25,688 nt of DNA from CAG-103 sp963627135 (GTDB lineage: Bacteria > Bacillota > Clostridia > Oscillospirales > Oscillospiraceae), in NCBI GenBank assembly GCA_963627135.1, contig CAVFZY010000016.1, positions 1 to 25,688 on the forward strand. Direction: 5' to 3'. The translations under genes and the position numbers were made by a program. Under the pieces are notes generated by a model, which saw only the letters and a list, made by a program, of their open reading frames with translations, did not search any database and had not been told where the DNA came from. This document shows positions 13,337 through 22,600 of the stretch, in pieces. Each line of letters begins with the position of its first letter. The first letter of the stretch is position 1.

Positions 13337-14143
13337 ATGCGCAAAAATGCTTGGGTAATCTGCTGCTGTACGGCTGTGCTGGCAGCGTTCGGGACCTTTT
13401 TCCGCTGGCTGCAGGATCAGGTCTGTTTTGAAGCCGAGACCGGCCTCGCCGTGCGTGGCAGCATCTGGCCGTACGCCGTCGCGCTGATGATCGTCATCGC
13501 CGCGGTCGTGCTGGCCGTGGTCTGTTTCCGGATGAAAAACCAGCCGCACACCAGCTTTCCGGATTCGCTTCCGGCGGCCTTTGCCGCGGCGCAGCGTGTG
13601 CGCACCATCGGCGGCATCGTGCTCGGCGCGCTGCTGGCGGTCGGCGGCGCCTGGCTGATGATCAGCTCCGGCACGCTCTCGTCGCCCGGGCTGCAGCGGG
13701 TGCTGGCTGTGCTCACGATCGTGACGGGGGCGGCGTTTATCTGGCAGATGCTCTCGATCGGGAACGGGGAGACGATCTCCGGCACTGTCGTGTGCGCGTC
13801 CATGCCGATCGTGCTGCTTGTGTTCTGGCTGATCGTGAGCTATAAGGTCAACATCATCAACCCCACCGTCTCCGCCTATGCGGTCGAGATCCTGGCACTG
13901 TGCGCCGCGCTCATTGCGTTTTATGAGCTCGCCGGCTTTGCCTACGGCCGCCCGAAGGCGATCAAGAGCATTTTCTGGAGCCAGTTTGCGGCCTTTTTGT
14001 GCATCACGGCGCTGCCGGATGACCGCACCGGCGGGCAGCAGCTCATGCTGGCGGCCATCGCGGGCATGCTGCTGTTCCAGTCCTACCTGACCGCATCCAA
14101 CATCCGCCCGGCCGTGTCTGGGCCGGTCGGCGGCGCGCAATAA
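13337..14143 (+). CDS. Polytopic membrane protein of unknown function
   Basis: The 268-residue product is strongly hydrophobic, with about eight predicted membrane segments (near residues 5-22, 42-65, 88-111, 118-138, 148-170, 177-202, 206-224 and 229-253). The loops are short. A small polar segment around 66-86 contains KNQPHTSFPDS, and one around 220-228 contains LPDDRTGGQQ. I recognise no named domain or catalytic motif. ATG at 13337 has only a weak ribosome binding site (ACAGGT), but the promoter, coding bias and terminator support the gene. The following membrane-transport cluster starts 78 bases downstream, beyond a hairpin terminator, so the two may be linked by read-through. Its role is unknown. 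Confidence 0.75.
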   Translation: MRKNAWVICCCTAVLAAFGTFFRWLQDQVCFEAETGLAVRGSIWPYAVALMIVIAAVVLAVVCFRMKNQPHTSFPDSLPAAFAAAQRVRTIGGIVLGALLAVGGAWLMISSGTLSSPGLQRVLAVLTIVTGAAFIWQMLSIGNGETISGTVVCASMPIVLLVFWLIVSYKVNIINPTVSAYAVEILALCAALIAFYELAGFAYGRPKAIKSIFWSQFAAFLCITALPDDRTGGQQLMLAAIAGMLLFQSYLTASNIRPAVSGPVGGAQ

Positions 14144-14153
14144 GCTGTGAAAA

Positions 14154-14182
14154 GCCCGCATGGCAGCGCCATGCGGGCCTTT
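14154..14182 (+). terminator. Terminator or attenuator ahead of the DUF5058 cluster
   Basis: A perfect 11-bp stem (14154-14164 with 14168-14178) has loop AGC followed by CTTTCCT. The T-tract is short, so termination may be partial. Confidence 0.7.
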
Positions 14183-14221
14183 CCTATAGAGACCGGCACC
14201 AGCCGGAGAGGAGAAACGTCT

Positions 14222-14974
14222 ATGAACAACATCTTAGCCCAGCTCAACAGCGTACCTATGTACGCGATCTGTGGCGGCATCATCGCGTTCGTCGCGGTGG
14301 TGTGCGTCATTTTCCTTGTGCGCTCTTACCGCGCGGGCCTTGCCATCGGCATCGACCCCGCGCGCATGAAGCGCGCCATCACGTCGAGCGCCACGTTCTC
14401 GGTCCTGCCGAGCGTGGGCATCCTGCTCGGCGTCATCGCTCTGTCCGGCAGCCTCGGCACGCCGTGGCCGTGGCTGCGCCTGTCCGTCATCGGCGCGCTG
14501 CACTATGAGACGCAGGTCGCCCAGGCCGCGGCCGAGCAGGTCGGCATGCACGCCCTGTCCGCCGCCGAGATGACGCCGCAGGGCTTCACGACGATCGCCC
14601 TGCTCATGAGCATCTGCATCATGTGGGGCATGATCCTGTCGATCTTCTTCAACAAGCGCTACCTCAAGCGCCTCGGAAACGACGGAGCCAAGTCCGCTTC
14701 CGGCGTCGGTTTTGGCGACAGCGCCATGACGGCCATGTTCATCGGCCTCGTGTGCGCGTACATCGGCAGCTACATCGGCGCGTTCGTGTCCAGCGAGGGG
14801 CTGTTCACCTGCGCAGGCGACTGGACGCCGCTGGTCGTCGTGGCCGTGTCGGCGGCGGTGATGGCGCTGTTCGTGTATCTGGCAGAGAAAAAGAACATGG
14901 CCTGGCTGGAGAGCTTCTCCATTGCCGGCAGTATGCTCATCGGCATGGCGGCGGCCGTGCTCGTGCGGCTGTAA
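14222..14974 (+). CDS. DUF5058-family membrane protein, putative transporter subunit
   Basis: I recognise this as a DUF5058-type membrane protein. The 250-residue product has about six membrane segments (roughly 12-36, 55-75, 122-146, 170-192, 202-222, 226-250). It has a striking conserved block, TSSATFSVLPSVGILLGVIA, followed by SGSLGTPWPWLRLS and GALHYETQVA. No ATPase or catalytic motif is present, which suggests a secondary transporter or channel-type role (inference; the family has no established function that I know of). ATG at 14222 has GGAGAGGAG about 9 bases upstream. It is 12 bases ahead of a second membrane protein gene that looks distantly related to it, and both are coupled to an M20 peptidase gene. 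Confidence 0.82.
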   Translation: MNNILAQLNSVPMYAICGGIIAFVAVVCVIFLVRSYRAGLAIGIDPARMKRAITSSATFSVLPSVGILLGVIALSGSLGTPWPWLRLSVIGALHYETQVAQAAAEQVGMHALSAAEMTPQGFTTIALLMSICIMWGMILSIFFNKRYLKRLGNDGAKSASGVGFGDSAMTAMFIGLVCAYIGSYIGAFVSSEGLFTCAGDWTPLVVVAVSAAVMALFVYLAEKKNMAWLESFSIAGSMLIGMAAAVLVRL

Positions 14975-14986
14975 GGAGGGAACATC

Positions 14987-15682
14987 ATGAACGAAACCGA
15001 ACGCAAAGCATATCTCGAACAGTTCAGCCGCCGGACGCACGTCCTCGGCCGCATCGTGAGCGCGATCACGCTCGTGCTGCTCGTTGGCGCGCCGTTTCTC
15101 ATCGGCACGTTCCTCGGCGCCATGCCCGATATGGGCGCCGTGGCCAAGGGCTTTTTGTCCGTCGGCCTCGTGTGGACGGTCAGCAGCGTGGCGGAGTTTC
15201 TCATCTACACGCCCATGCTCGGCGCCGGCGGCGGCTACCTCGCCTTTATCACCGGCAACCTCATCAATATGAAGATCCCGTGCGCGGTCAACGCGCGCGA
15301 CATCGTCGGCACCAAGACCGGCACGGCTGAAAACGAGATCATCTCAACGCTCTCGATCGCGACCAGTTCGCTCGTGACCATCGTCGTGCTCGCGCTCGGC
15401 GTGGCGCTGCTCGTGCCGCTGCAGCCCGTGCTGCAGAGCCCCGTGCTCCAGCCGGCGTTTGCCAACGTCGTCCCGGCGCTCTTCGGCGCGATGGCGTATC
15501 AGTACTTCCGCAAGAACGTGCAGGTCGCCGTCGCCCCGCTGGTCGTGATGAGCCTGCTGTTCATGCTCGTCCCGTCGCTGACGGGTTCCACGAGCTTCAT
15601 GATCATTCCGAGCGGCGCACTGGCCATCGGCATTGCCTACAGCATATACCGCAAGCAGAAAAAGGAGGCAGATGTCAAATGA
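14987..15682 (+). CDS. Membrane protein partner of the DUF5058 protein
   Basis: The 231-residue product has a polar start and six to seven membrane segments. It includes a glycine-rich segment TPMLGAGGGYLAFITGNLIN and the serine/threonine-rich segment ISTLSIATSSLVTIVVLALG. Its last segments (about LFGAMAYQYF, VAPLVVMSLLFMLVP, SFMIIPSGALAIGIAY) resemble in order and wording the last segments of the DUF5058 protein next door. The ATG at 14987 has AAGGAGG about 7 bases upstream, and the stop overlaps the next gene's ATG (ATGA at 15679-15682). The arrangement suggests two subunits of one membrane complex. I do not know a named family for it. Confidence 0.75.
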   Translation: MNETERKAYLEQFSRRTHVLGRIVSAITLVLLVGAPFLIGTFLGAMPDMGAVAKGFLSVGLVWTVSSVAEFLIYTPMLGAGGGYLAFITGNLINMKIPCAVNARDIVGTKTGTAENEIISTLSIATSSLVTIVVLALGVALLVPLQPVLQSPVLQPAFANVVPALFGAMAYQYFRKNVQVAVAPLVVMSLLFMLVPSLTGSTSFMIIPSGALAIGIAYSIYRKQKKEADVK

Positions 15683-17112
15683 AGTTCCGTCCCGGTTATC
15701 TTGCGCTCGCGCCGCTGGCCCCGCTGGGGGCGGCCGTGGCGCATGCCGCGCTCACACCGCGCAAAACGTCCGACTATCAGCCGCAGCCGGATCCCGACCG
15801 CGCCATGGCCTACGCCGAGAAGCTCTCGGCCATGATCCGGTGCGACACCACGTCGCACGCCAATGTCCGCGAGCCGGAAAAGTTCGAGCGGTTCCATGCG
15901 CTGCTGGCCGAGCTCTTCCCGCTCGTGCATGAAAAGCTCGCGCGCACGGACATTGACGGCAACCTGCTCTATTACTGGCCGGGCCGGGCGCACGACCGCC
16001 CGATCGTGCTCATGAGCCATCAGGACGTCGTGCCCGCCGAGGGCACGTGGGCGTATGCGCCGTTTTCCGGCGACATTGCCGACGGCAAGGTCTGGGGCCG
16101 CGGCGCGGCGGACACCAAGTGCTCGGTCATGGCGTTTTTCCAGGCGGTCGAGGAGCTGCTCGCCGCCGGATACGAGCCGGCCAACGATGTCTACATCGCC
16201 TCGTCCTGCACGGAAGAGTGGGCGGGCGACGGCGCGCCGAAGCTCGTTGCCGAGCTCAAGCGCCGCGGCGTACGGCCGTTTCTCGTCTGCGATGAGGGCG
16301 GCGGCATCATCACCGAGCCGATCGGCGGCATCCCCGGCAACTTCGCCATGGTCGGTGTGTTTGAAAAGGGCAAGGCGGACGTGAAGTTTACCGCCCGCAG
16401 CACCGGCGGCCATGCCAGCGCCCCGACGGCGAACACCCCCATCGCGCGCCTGTCCGCATTCGTGACGGATGTGGAAAAGCATACACCGTTTCGCAAGAAG
16501 TTCCTGCCCGAGGTCACGGCCATGTTCACGCGCCTTGCGCCGTATGCGCCGTTCGGCCTGCGGCTCGTGATGGGCAACCTCTGGCTGTTTGCGCCGCTGA
16601 TGAAGGTCGTGCTGCCGCGTGTGTCGGCGCAGGCGGGGGCAATGCTGCGCACGACGATCGCGTTCACGATGCAGTCCGGCTCGGATGCGTACAACGTCCT
16701 GCCGCAGGAGGCGACGCTGGGCGCGAACATGCGCTTCATCCCGCACCAGGGCGAGCAGGAGAGCCTCGCCATCATCCGCCGGCTCGCCGAAAAGCACGGT
16801 CTGGAGATGGAGGTCGTGCACACGAACGACTACTCCGAGCCTGTGGACATCCACGGCGAGGCGTTCCGCCAGGTGGAGCGGGTCATCGGCGAGACGTTCC
16901 CCGGCCTGCCCGTCAGCCCCTATGTCATGACCGGCGCGACGGACGCGCACTTCTATCAGGAGATCTGCGACAGCTGCGTGCGCTTCGCCCCCGTGATTTA
17001 CGGTCCGGAGCAGATGAAGGGCATGCACGGCCTCAACGAGAACATCGCCTGCGGCTGCCTGCCCGGCGCGGTCGATTTCTACAAGAACCTCATCCGCGCG
17101 CAGGAGAAATAA
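15679..17112 (+). CDS. M20-family zinc metallopeptidase (PM20D1/carboxypeptidase-S-like)
   Basis: This is a predicted di-zinc amidohydrolase/peptidase. In the 477-residue product the metal ligands and catalytic residues are visible: H114 and D116 in MSHQDVVP, D145 in GRGAADTKCS, the catalytic pair E179/E180 in CTEEWAGDG, a later aspartate in CDEGGG, and the C-terminal histidine of the MHGLNE segment. The dimerisation domain contains STGGHASAP. Residues 6-24 are hydrophobic and could anchor it to the membrane or act as an uncleaved signal, as in PM20D1-like enzymes. Its start overlaps the stop of the partner membrane protein. Context suggests it hydrolyses a peptide or N-acyl amino acid handled by the membrane pair; the substrate is unknown. 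Confidence 0.9.
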   Translation: MKFRPGYLALAPLAPLGAAVAHAALTPRKTSDYQPQPDPDRAMAYAEKLSAMIRCDTTSHANVREPEKFERFHALLAELFPLVHEKLARTDIDGNLLYYWPGRAHDRPIVLMSHQDVVPAEGTWAYAPFSGDIADGKVWGRGAADTKCSVMAFFQAVEELLAAGYEPANDVYIASSCTEEWAGDGAPKLVAELKRRGVRPFLVCDEGGGIITEPIGGIPGNFAMVGVFEKGKADVKFTARSTGGHASAPTANTPIARLSAFVTDVEKHTPFRKKFLPEVTAMFTRLAPYAPFGLRLVMGNLWLFAPLMKVVLPRVSAQAGAMLRTTIAFTMQSGSDAYNVLPQEATLGANMRFIPHQGEQESLAIIRRLAEKHGLEMEVVHTNDYSEPVDIHGEAFRQVERVIGETFPGLPVSPYVMTGATDAHFYQEICDSCVRFAPVIYGPEQMKGMHGLNENIACGCLPGAVDFYKNLIRAQEK

Positions 17113-17119
17113 AAAAACG

Positions 17120-17152
17120 ACAGAGCGCTCCGGTACAGCCGTGGCGCTCTGT
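17120..17152 (+). terminator. Imperfect terminator hairpin after the M20 peptidase gene
   Basis: ACAGAGCGC (17120-17128) pairs with GCGCTCTGT (17144-17152), with an inner CGG/CCG pair in the loop. The T-tract is poor. The stronger hairpin just downstream belongs to the opposite strand. Confidence 0.5.
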
Positions 17153-17162
17153 TATAGAGAGG

Positions 17163-17210
17163 AAAAAACGCAGCAAAGCGCCCGGACGAAATGTCCGGGC
17201 GCTTTGCTGC
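17163..17210 (-). terminator. Rho-independent terminator of fakA
   Basis: An 18-bp perfect stem (17170-17187 with 17193-17210) has a 5-base loop. On the minus strand it is followed by GTTTTTTCC. It lies 16 bases after the fakA stop. Confidence 0.92.
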
Positions 17211-17226
17211 CGGATGGTGCATGGCT

Positions 17227-18903
17227 TTATTCAAACGAGATCATGTAGTAATATACCGGCTGGCCGCCGTTGACGACGTTCACGTCCGCCATCGGCAGGC
17301 GCTCGCCGAGCAGGTCGGCTGCGTGCTGGGCGGCGTCGTCCTGCACGTCCTCTCCGTAGTAGATGGAGACGATCTCGGGGTCGAGGTCGTTCGCGGCGTC
17401 CGCGATCTTGGTCAGCACCTTGTCGAGGTCGGCGTCGTTGCCGAGCAGCGCACCGTCCATCAGTGCCAGATACTCGCCCTTGTGGATGTCGTGGCCGTCA
17501 AAGTCGGAGTCGCGCGCGGCGTAGGTGATCTGCGCGGTGTGCACGCTTTCGATCGCGGCACTCAGCTCCGCCTCGATGACGTCCTCGGCGCTCGCCGGGT
17601 CGAACGAGAGCATCGCGGTGATGCCCTGCGGCACGGTCTTGGTCGGGATGACGATGACCTTCTTGTCCGACAGCGGGATGCACTGTTGGGCGGCCATGAT
17701 GATGTTCTTGTTGTTCGGCAGCACGAACACGACCTCTGCCGGGGTCTTGTTGACCTCAGTGAGGATGTCCTCTGTGGAGGGATTCATGGTCTGGCCGCCG
17801 GTAACGACGCGGTCCACGCCCAGCTCGCGGAAGAGGTTCGCCATGCCTTCACCGGCGGACACGGCCACGACGCCAAACTGCTTTTCGGGCTTGGCTACGG
17901 CGGGCTCGGCCTCCGTCTCGGCGGCGGTGGAGGTCGCAGCCTCAGGGGCAGCGTCCTTGCCGGAGAGCGCGGTGTGCTGGTTGCGCATGTTCTCGATCTT
18001 CACGGTCTGGAGCGGGCCGTAGGTCAGCGCCTCGGTCAGCACCTCACCGGGCACGTTCGTGTGCACGTGCACCTTGATGATCTCATCATCGTCGACCACG
18101 ACGACGCAGTCGCCGAGATTCTTCAGGAACGAGCGCAGGAGCTCCGGGCTCTTGCTGTTCTCGCGTGCGACGATAAACTCCGTGCAGTAGCCGAACGTGA
18201 TCTCGCCGGTGTCGAACTCGGAGAAGTCCGCGCCCTCTTTCGGCGCCTGAGCGGCAGCCGGAGCGGCGGCGGTCACGGGGGCGGCGGTGCGGCCCTGCAG
18301 ATAGCCGAGCATAGCGTCCATGACGAGCACGAAGCCCTCGCCGCCAGCATCGACCACACCTGCGCGGCGCAGCACGGGGTTGATGTTCTGCGTGTCGGCC
18401 AGCGCCTCACGCGCGGCGGCGAGCAGCGCGTCGAGCATACCCTCAAAGTCTGTGCTGTCCTTGGCAAAGGCCACGGCGGCCTGCGCGCCCAGACGGCTGA
18501 CGGTGAGGATCGTGCCCTCGGCCGGCTTCATGACGGCCTTGTAGGCGGCGTCCACGCCGGCGGAGACGGCGGCGGCAAATTCTGCGGCGCTCGCGGTCTC
18601 GCGGCCCTTGAGGGACTTGGCGATCCCGCGGAACAGCAGCGACAAAATGACGCCGGAGTTGCCGCGCGCACCGCGCAGCAGCGCGCTCGCGGCGCAGTCG
18701 GCCACGGCGCCGACGGTCTCGGTCTGCTTGCGGCCAAGCTCGATGGCGGCCGAGTTCATCGTCAGGCTCATGTTCGTGCCGGTGTCGCCGTCCGGAACGG
18801 GGAAGACGTTGAGCTCGTTGATCTTCTGTTTGTTTTCTTCCAGTGCCGCGTTCGCGCACAGGAGCATTTCCCGAAGCGCTGCGGCATCAATGATTTCTCT
18901 CAA
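17227..18903 (-). CDS. fakA: Fatty acid kinase catalytic subunit FakA (DAK2/YloV family)
   Basis: FakA phosphorylates fatty acids bound to FakB (DegV-type) proteins so they can enter phospholipid synthesis. The 558-residue product has the DAK2 nucleotide-binding domain (about 1-200), with NVFPVPDGDTGTN holding the metal-binding aspartates D38 and D40, and RGARGNSGVILS. A middle domain contains TGEITFGYCTEFIV and KVHVHTNVPGEV. The C-terminal DegV-like domain contains GEGMANLFRELGVDRVVTGGQ. Two alanine/proline-rich linkers separate the domains (AAPVTAAAPAAAQAP; EAATSTAAETEAEPAVA). The start is TTG at 18903, with GGAGG 9 bases upstream and no better ATG. It follows the Asp23 gene as yloU-yloV does in Bacillus. 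No fakB lies in the window. Confidence 0.93.
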   Translation of the reverse strand: MREIIDAAALREMLLCANAALEENKQKINELNVFPVPDGDTGTNMSLTMNSAAIELGRKQTETVGAVADCAASALLRGARGNSGVILSLLFRGIAKSLKGRETASAAEFAAAVSAGVDAAYKAVMKPAEGTILTVSRLGAQAAVAFAKDSTDFEGMLDALLAAAREALADTQNINPVLRRAGVVDAGGEGFVLVMDAMLGYLQGRTAAPVTAAAPAAAQAPKEGADFSEFDTGEITFGYCTEFIVARENSKSPELLRSFLKNLGDCVVVVDDDEIIKVHVHTNVPGEVLTEALTYGPLQTVKIENMRNQHTALSGKDAAPEAATSTAAETEAEPAVAKPEKQFGVVAVSAGEGMANLFRELGVDRVVTGGQTMNPSTEDILTEVNKTPAEVVFVLPNNKNIIMAAQQCIPLSDKKVIVIPTKTVPQGITAMLSFDPASAEDVIEAELSAAIESVHTAQITYAARDSDFDGHDIHKGEYLALMDGALLGNDADLDKVLTKIADAANDLDPEIVSIYYGEDVQDDAAQHAADLLGERLPMADVNVVNGGQPVYYYMISFE

Positions 18904-18984
18904 ATCTGTACACCTCCGACAGGGGGAATGAAAATGGCCCGGAAGCGCGGCTCCCGGGAGGGAAGCGGTGCGAAATGTTCCCGC

Positions 18985-19338
18985 TTAATCGAGAAACATG
19001 GTGTCCACGTACACGTCCACGCGCGCCACGGGTACGCCGGTGGCCTGATTGACCTTGTAGCTGACCTCGTTGATGATGCTGTGGGCAAGCGCGGAAATGT
19101 TCACGCCGTGATCGACCGCGATGTGCAGCTCGAGCGAGATGCTGCCGTCGTCGGCGAACGTGGCGTTGACGCCCTTGGACATGGATTCACGGCGCAGGAG
19201 CTGGAACGGTCCGCTGTCTTTGCTGCGGCCGACCATGCCCTTCACGCCGAAGCAACTGGTTGCGGCGTCGCCTGCAAGGTTGGTGAATACTTCGTTGGTG
19301 ATGCTGATGGTGCCATTCGATTGTTCGATTTTGACCAT
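18985..19338 (-). CDS. Asp23/Gls24 family protein (YloU-like)
   Basis: The 117-residue product belongs to the Asp23/Gls24 envelope-stress family. It starts MVKIEQSNGTISITNEVFTN, has GVKGMVGRSKDS in the middle, and has a C-terminal part with SLELHIAVDHGVNI and VYVDTMFLD. Members are small cytoplasmic proteins, often membrane-associated through partners, whose biochemical role is not settled. ATG at 19338 has AAAGGGG about 8 bases upstream. It lies 81 bases upstream of fakA on the same strand, the conserved yloU-yloV (asp23-fakA) order, and is probably co-transcribed with it. The gap to fakA shows no terminator. Confidence 0.92.
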   Translation of the reverse strand: MVKIEQSNGTISITNEVFTNLAGDAATSCFGVKGMVGRSKDSGPFQLLRRESMSKGVNATFADDGSISLELHIAVDHGVNISALAHSIINEVSYKVNQATGVPVARVDVYVDTMFLD

Positions 19339-19430
19339 GTAGACAGCCCCTTTCTTAACAGCAGTGATATATTATATATCAACGGGCGGGAAATCACAAG
19401 CGGAAAAACACCGAAAAAACCGGATTTTTT

Positions 19431-19456
19431 CCGTGAAAACACCGGTTTTTCCACGG
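19431..19456. promoter_or_regulatory. Imperfect palindrome centred on ACCGGT upstream of nifJ
   Basis: CCGTG (19431) and CACGG (ending 19456) bracket A-rich and T-rich arms around ACCGGT (19441-19446), with one-base irregularities. It lies in the AT-rich gap between the divergent asp23 and nifJ genes and could be a regulator site for either. Confidence 0.35.
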
Positions 19457-19470
19457 AAACTTTTCGCAAA

Positions 19471-19515
19471 TGCAATGACTGTGTTTCAAAATTTGAATGC
19501 GAATTGCAAAACAGT
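19471..19515 (+). promoter_or_regulatory. Nested dyads just upstream of the nifJ promoter
   Basis: The palindrome TTCAAAATTTGAA (19485-19497) is flanked by TGCAAT (19471-19476) and ATTGCA (19503-19508). ACTGT (19478-19482) and ACAGT (19511-19515) add a further inverted pair. The right end is two bases from the -35 element, a typical operator position. Confidence 0.4.
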
Positions 19516-19517
19516 GG

Positions 19518-19546
19518 TTTACGGCCATTTGAAAATGTGCTATCAT
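19518..19546 (+). promoter_or_regulatory. Probable nifJ promoter
   Basis: TTTACG (19518-19523), a 17-base spacer and TATCAT (19541-19546). The transcript would begin near 19553, and a small hairpin with a 6-bp stem (19561-19566 with 19572-19577) lies in the leader. Confidence 0.5.
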
Positions 19547-19620
19547 GTTGACGTGAATGTGGGTCTGTGGGAGACCCTGTTCAACAACACGAAGAACTAG
19601 AGAAATAGGAGATGAAGTTT

Positions 19621-22600
19621 ATGGCAAGAAAGCTCGTTACCATGGACGGCAACAACGCTGCTGCCCACGTGTCCTACGCGTTCACGGAAGTGGCTGCCAT
19701 TTACCCGATCACCCCGTCGAGCCCGATGGCCGACCTGGTCGATCAGTGGGCCGCTGCCGGCCGCAAGAACATCTTCGGCACGAAGGTCCGTGTGCAGGAA
19801 ATGCAGGCAGAGTCCGGCGCAGCCGGCGCTGTCCACGGTTCGCTGAATGCCGGCGCCCTGACCACGACATACACCGCCTCTCAGGGCCTGCTGCTCATGA
19901 TCCCGAATATGTACAAGATGGCCGGCGAGCTGCTCCCGGCCGTGTTCCACGTGACGGCCCGCGCGCTCGCGTCGCACACGCTGTCCATCTTCGGCGATCA
20001 GTCCGACGTTATGGCCTGCCGCCAGACCGGCTTTGCCATGCTCGCCGAGGGCAATGTGCAGGAAGTTATGGATCTGTCCCCTGTGGCGCATCTGGCCGCC
20101 ATCAAGGGCCGCGTCCCGTTCCTGAACTTCTTTGACGGCTTCCGTACCTCGCACGAGATCCAGAAGATCGCCGTCTGGGATTATGACGATCTGGCCGAGA
20201 TGGTGGACATGGATGCGGTCAATGCTTTCCGTCAGCGCGGCCTGAACCCGCAGCATCCGCAGATGCGCGGCAGTCACGAAAATGGCGACATTTTCTTCCA
20301 GAACCGTGAGGCATCCAATAAGTACTATGACGCCGTGCCGGATCTGGTCGAGGAGTACATGGGCAAGATCAATGCCAAGCTCGGCACCAACTACCAGCTC
20401 TTTAACTACTATGGCGCTCCGGATGCTGACCGTGTCATCATCTCCATGGGCTCCATCTGCGATGTGGCCGAGGAAGTCATCGACTACCTCAACGCGCACG
20501 GCGAGAAGGTCGGCCTCGTGAAGGTCCGCCTGTACCGCCCGTTCCGCGCCGACAAGCTCATTGCGGCCATCCCGGCGACCTGCAAGAAGATCGCCGTGCT
20601 CGACCGCACGAAGGAACCCGGCGCTCAGGGCGAACCCCTGTACCTCGACGTCGTTACCGCGCTGGCCAACGCTGGCCGCAACGACATCGTCGTCACCGGC
20701 GGCCGCTACGGCCTCGGCTCCAAGGACACCCCGCCGTCCTCCGTGTTCGCGGTCTATGAAGAGCTCAAGCGCGACACGCCGAAGCGTCAGTTCACCATCG
20801 GCATCGTCGATGACGTGACCAACCTCTCCTTGCCGGAGCATGATGCGCCCGACACCTCTGCCGAGGGCACCATCGCCTGCAAGTTCTGGGGTCTCGGCGG
20901 CGACGGCACCGTCGGCGCGAACAAGAACTCCATCAAAATCATCGGCGACCACACCGATAAATATGTGCAGGCTTACTTCCAGTACGACTCGAAGAAGACC
21001 GGCGGCGTGACCATCAGCCACCTGCGCTTCGGCGATCATGAGATCAAGAGCCCGTACTACATCAATAAGGCCGACTTCGTGGCCTGCCACAACCCCAGCT
21101 ACATCACCAAAGGCTTCAAGATGGTCCAGGATGTCAAGCCGGGCGGCGTGTTCATGGTCAACTGCGAGTGGACGCCCGAGGAGCTCAGCCACCATCTGGA
21201 CGCTTCCGCCAAGCGCTACATCGCCAAGAACAACATCCAGCTCTACACGATCAACGCCATTGACCTGGCCATCCAGATCGGCATGGGCAAGCGCAATAAC
21301 ACCATCCTGCAGTCCGCGTTCTTCTCCCTGGCGAAAATCATGCCGGAAGAGGACGCCATCCGCTACATGAAGGAGAAGGCCAAGGCCTCCTACATGAAGA
21401 AGGGCGAGGACGTCGTCGAGATGAACTACAAGGCCATCGACCTCGGCGCGACCGCGTATGTGAAGATCGACGTTCCGACCGACTGGGCTGACGCTGTGGA
21501 CGAAGCTCCGGCCGAGGAACTGGCTGGCCGTCCGGCCACCGTCAAGATGGTGCGTGACATTCTTACCCCGGTCGACAAGATGGACGGCGACAGCCTGCCG
21601 GTCTCCGCGTTCGTCGATCATGCCGACGGCACGTTCGAGCTCGGCGCCTCCGCGTATGAGAAGCGCGGCGTGGCCGTTTCCGTGCCCGAGTGGGACAGCG
21701 CCAAGTGCATCCAGTGCAACCAGTGCGCTTATGTCTGCCCGCATGCGACCATCCGCCCGTTCGCGCTCACGGCCGACGAGCTGGCCGCCGCGCCCGAGCA
21801 GACCAAGGCGGTTGACTTCAAGGTCGGCGCCGGCAAGGGCGTTTACAAGTTCTCCATGGCCATCTCTCCGCTCGACTGCATGGGCTGCGGCGTCTGCACG
21901 CACGTCTGCCCGGTCGGTGCGCTGACGATGCAGCCGCTCGGGAGCCAGGAGGCCCAGCAGCCCGTGTTTGACTACATGGTCGCCAAGGTCGCCGAGAAGA
22001 AAGAGCTTCAGGACTTTACCGTCAAGGGTAGCCAGTTCCGGCAGCCCATGCTCGAGTTCTCCGGCTCCTGCGCCGGCTGCGCCGAGACGAGCTATGCCCG
22101 TCTGATCACGCAGCTGTTCGGCGATCACATGATGATCTCCAACGCGACCGGCTGCTCGTCCATCTGGGGCGGCCCGGCTGCCACCAGCCCGTACACCGTC
22201 AACAAGGAAGGCAAGGGTCCCGCCTGGGCCAACTCCCTGTTTGAGGATAACGCGGAGCACGGCCTCGGCATGCACCTCGGCCAGAAGAAGATCCGCGACG
22301 ATCTGGCGGAGGACATCCGCTACATCGCCGAAAACGGTAAGGATTCCGCAAAGGTCGCGGCTGCGAAGAAGTACCTCGAGACCTATAACGACGGCGAGGC
22401 CAACCAGGCCGCCACGGCGGAGTTCCTCGCTGTGATGGAGGCCAAGCCCGCCTGTGACTGCGAGCGCTACCAGCGCATCATGGCCAACAAGGACTTCCTC
22501 AACAAGAAGAGCTGCTGGATCTTCGGCGGCGACGGCTGGGCTTACGACATCGGCTTTGGCGGCCTGGACCATGTCCTGGCGCAGGATGAGGACGTGAATG

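Noticed and set aside
15637..17028. Open frame of 463 codons antisense to the M20 peptidase
   Set aside because: It is a shadow of a high-GC gene. The M20 catalytic residues are on the plus strand.
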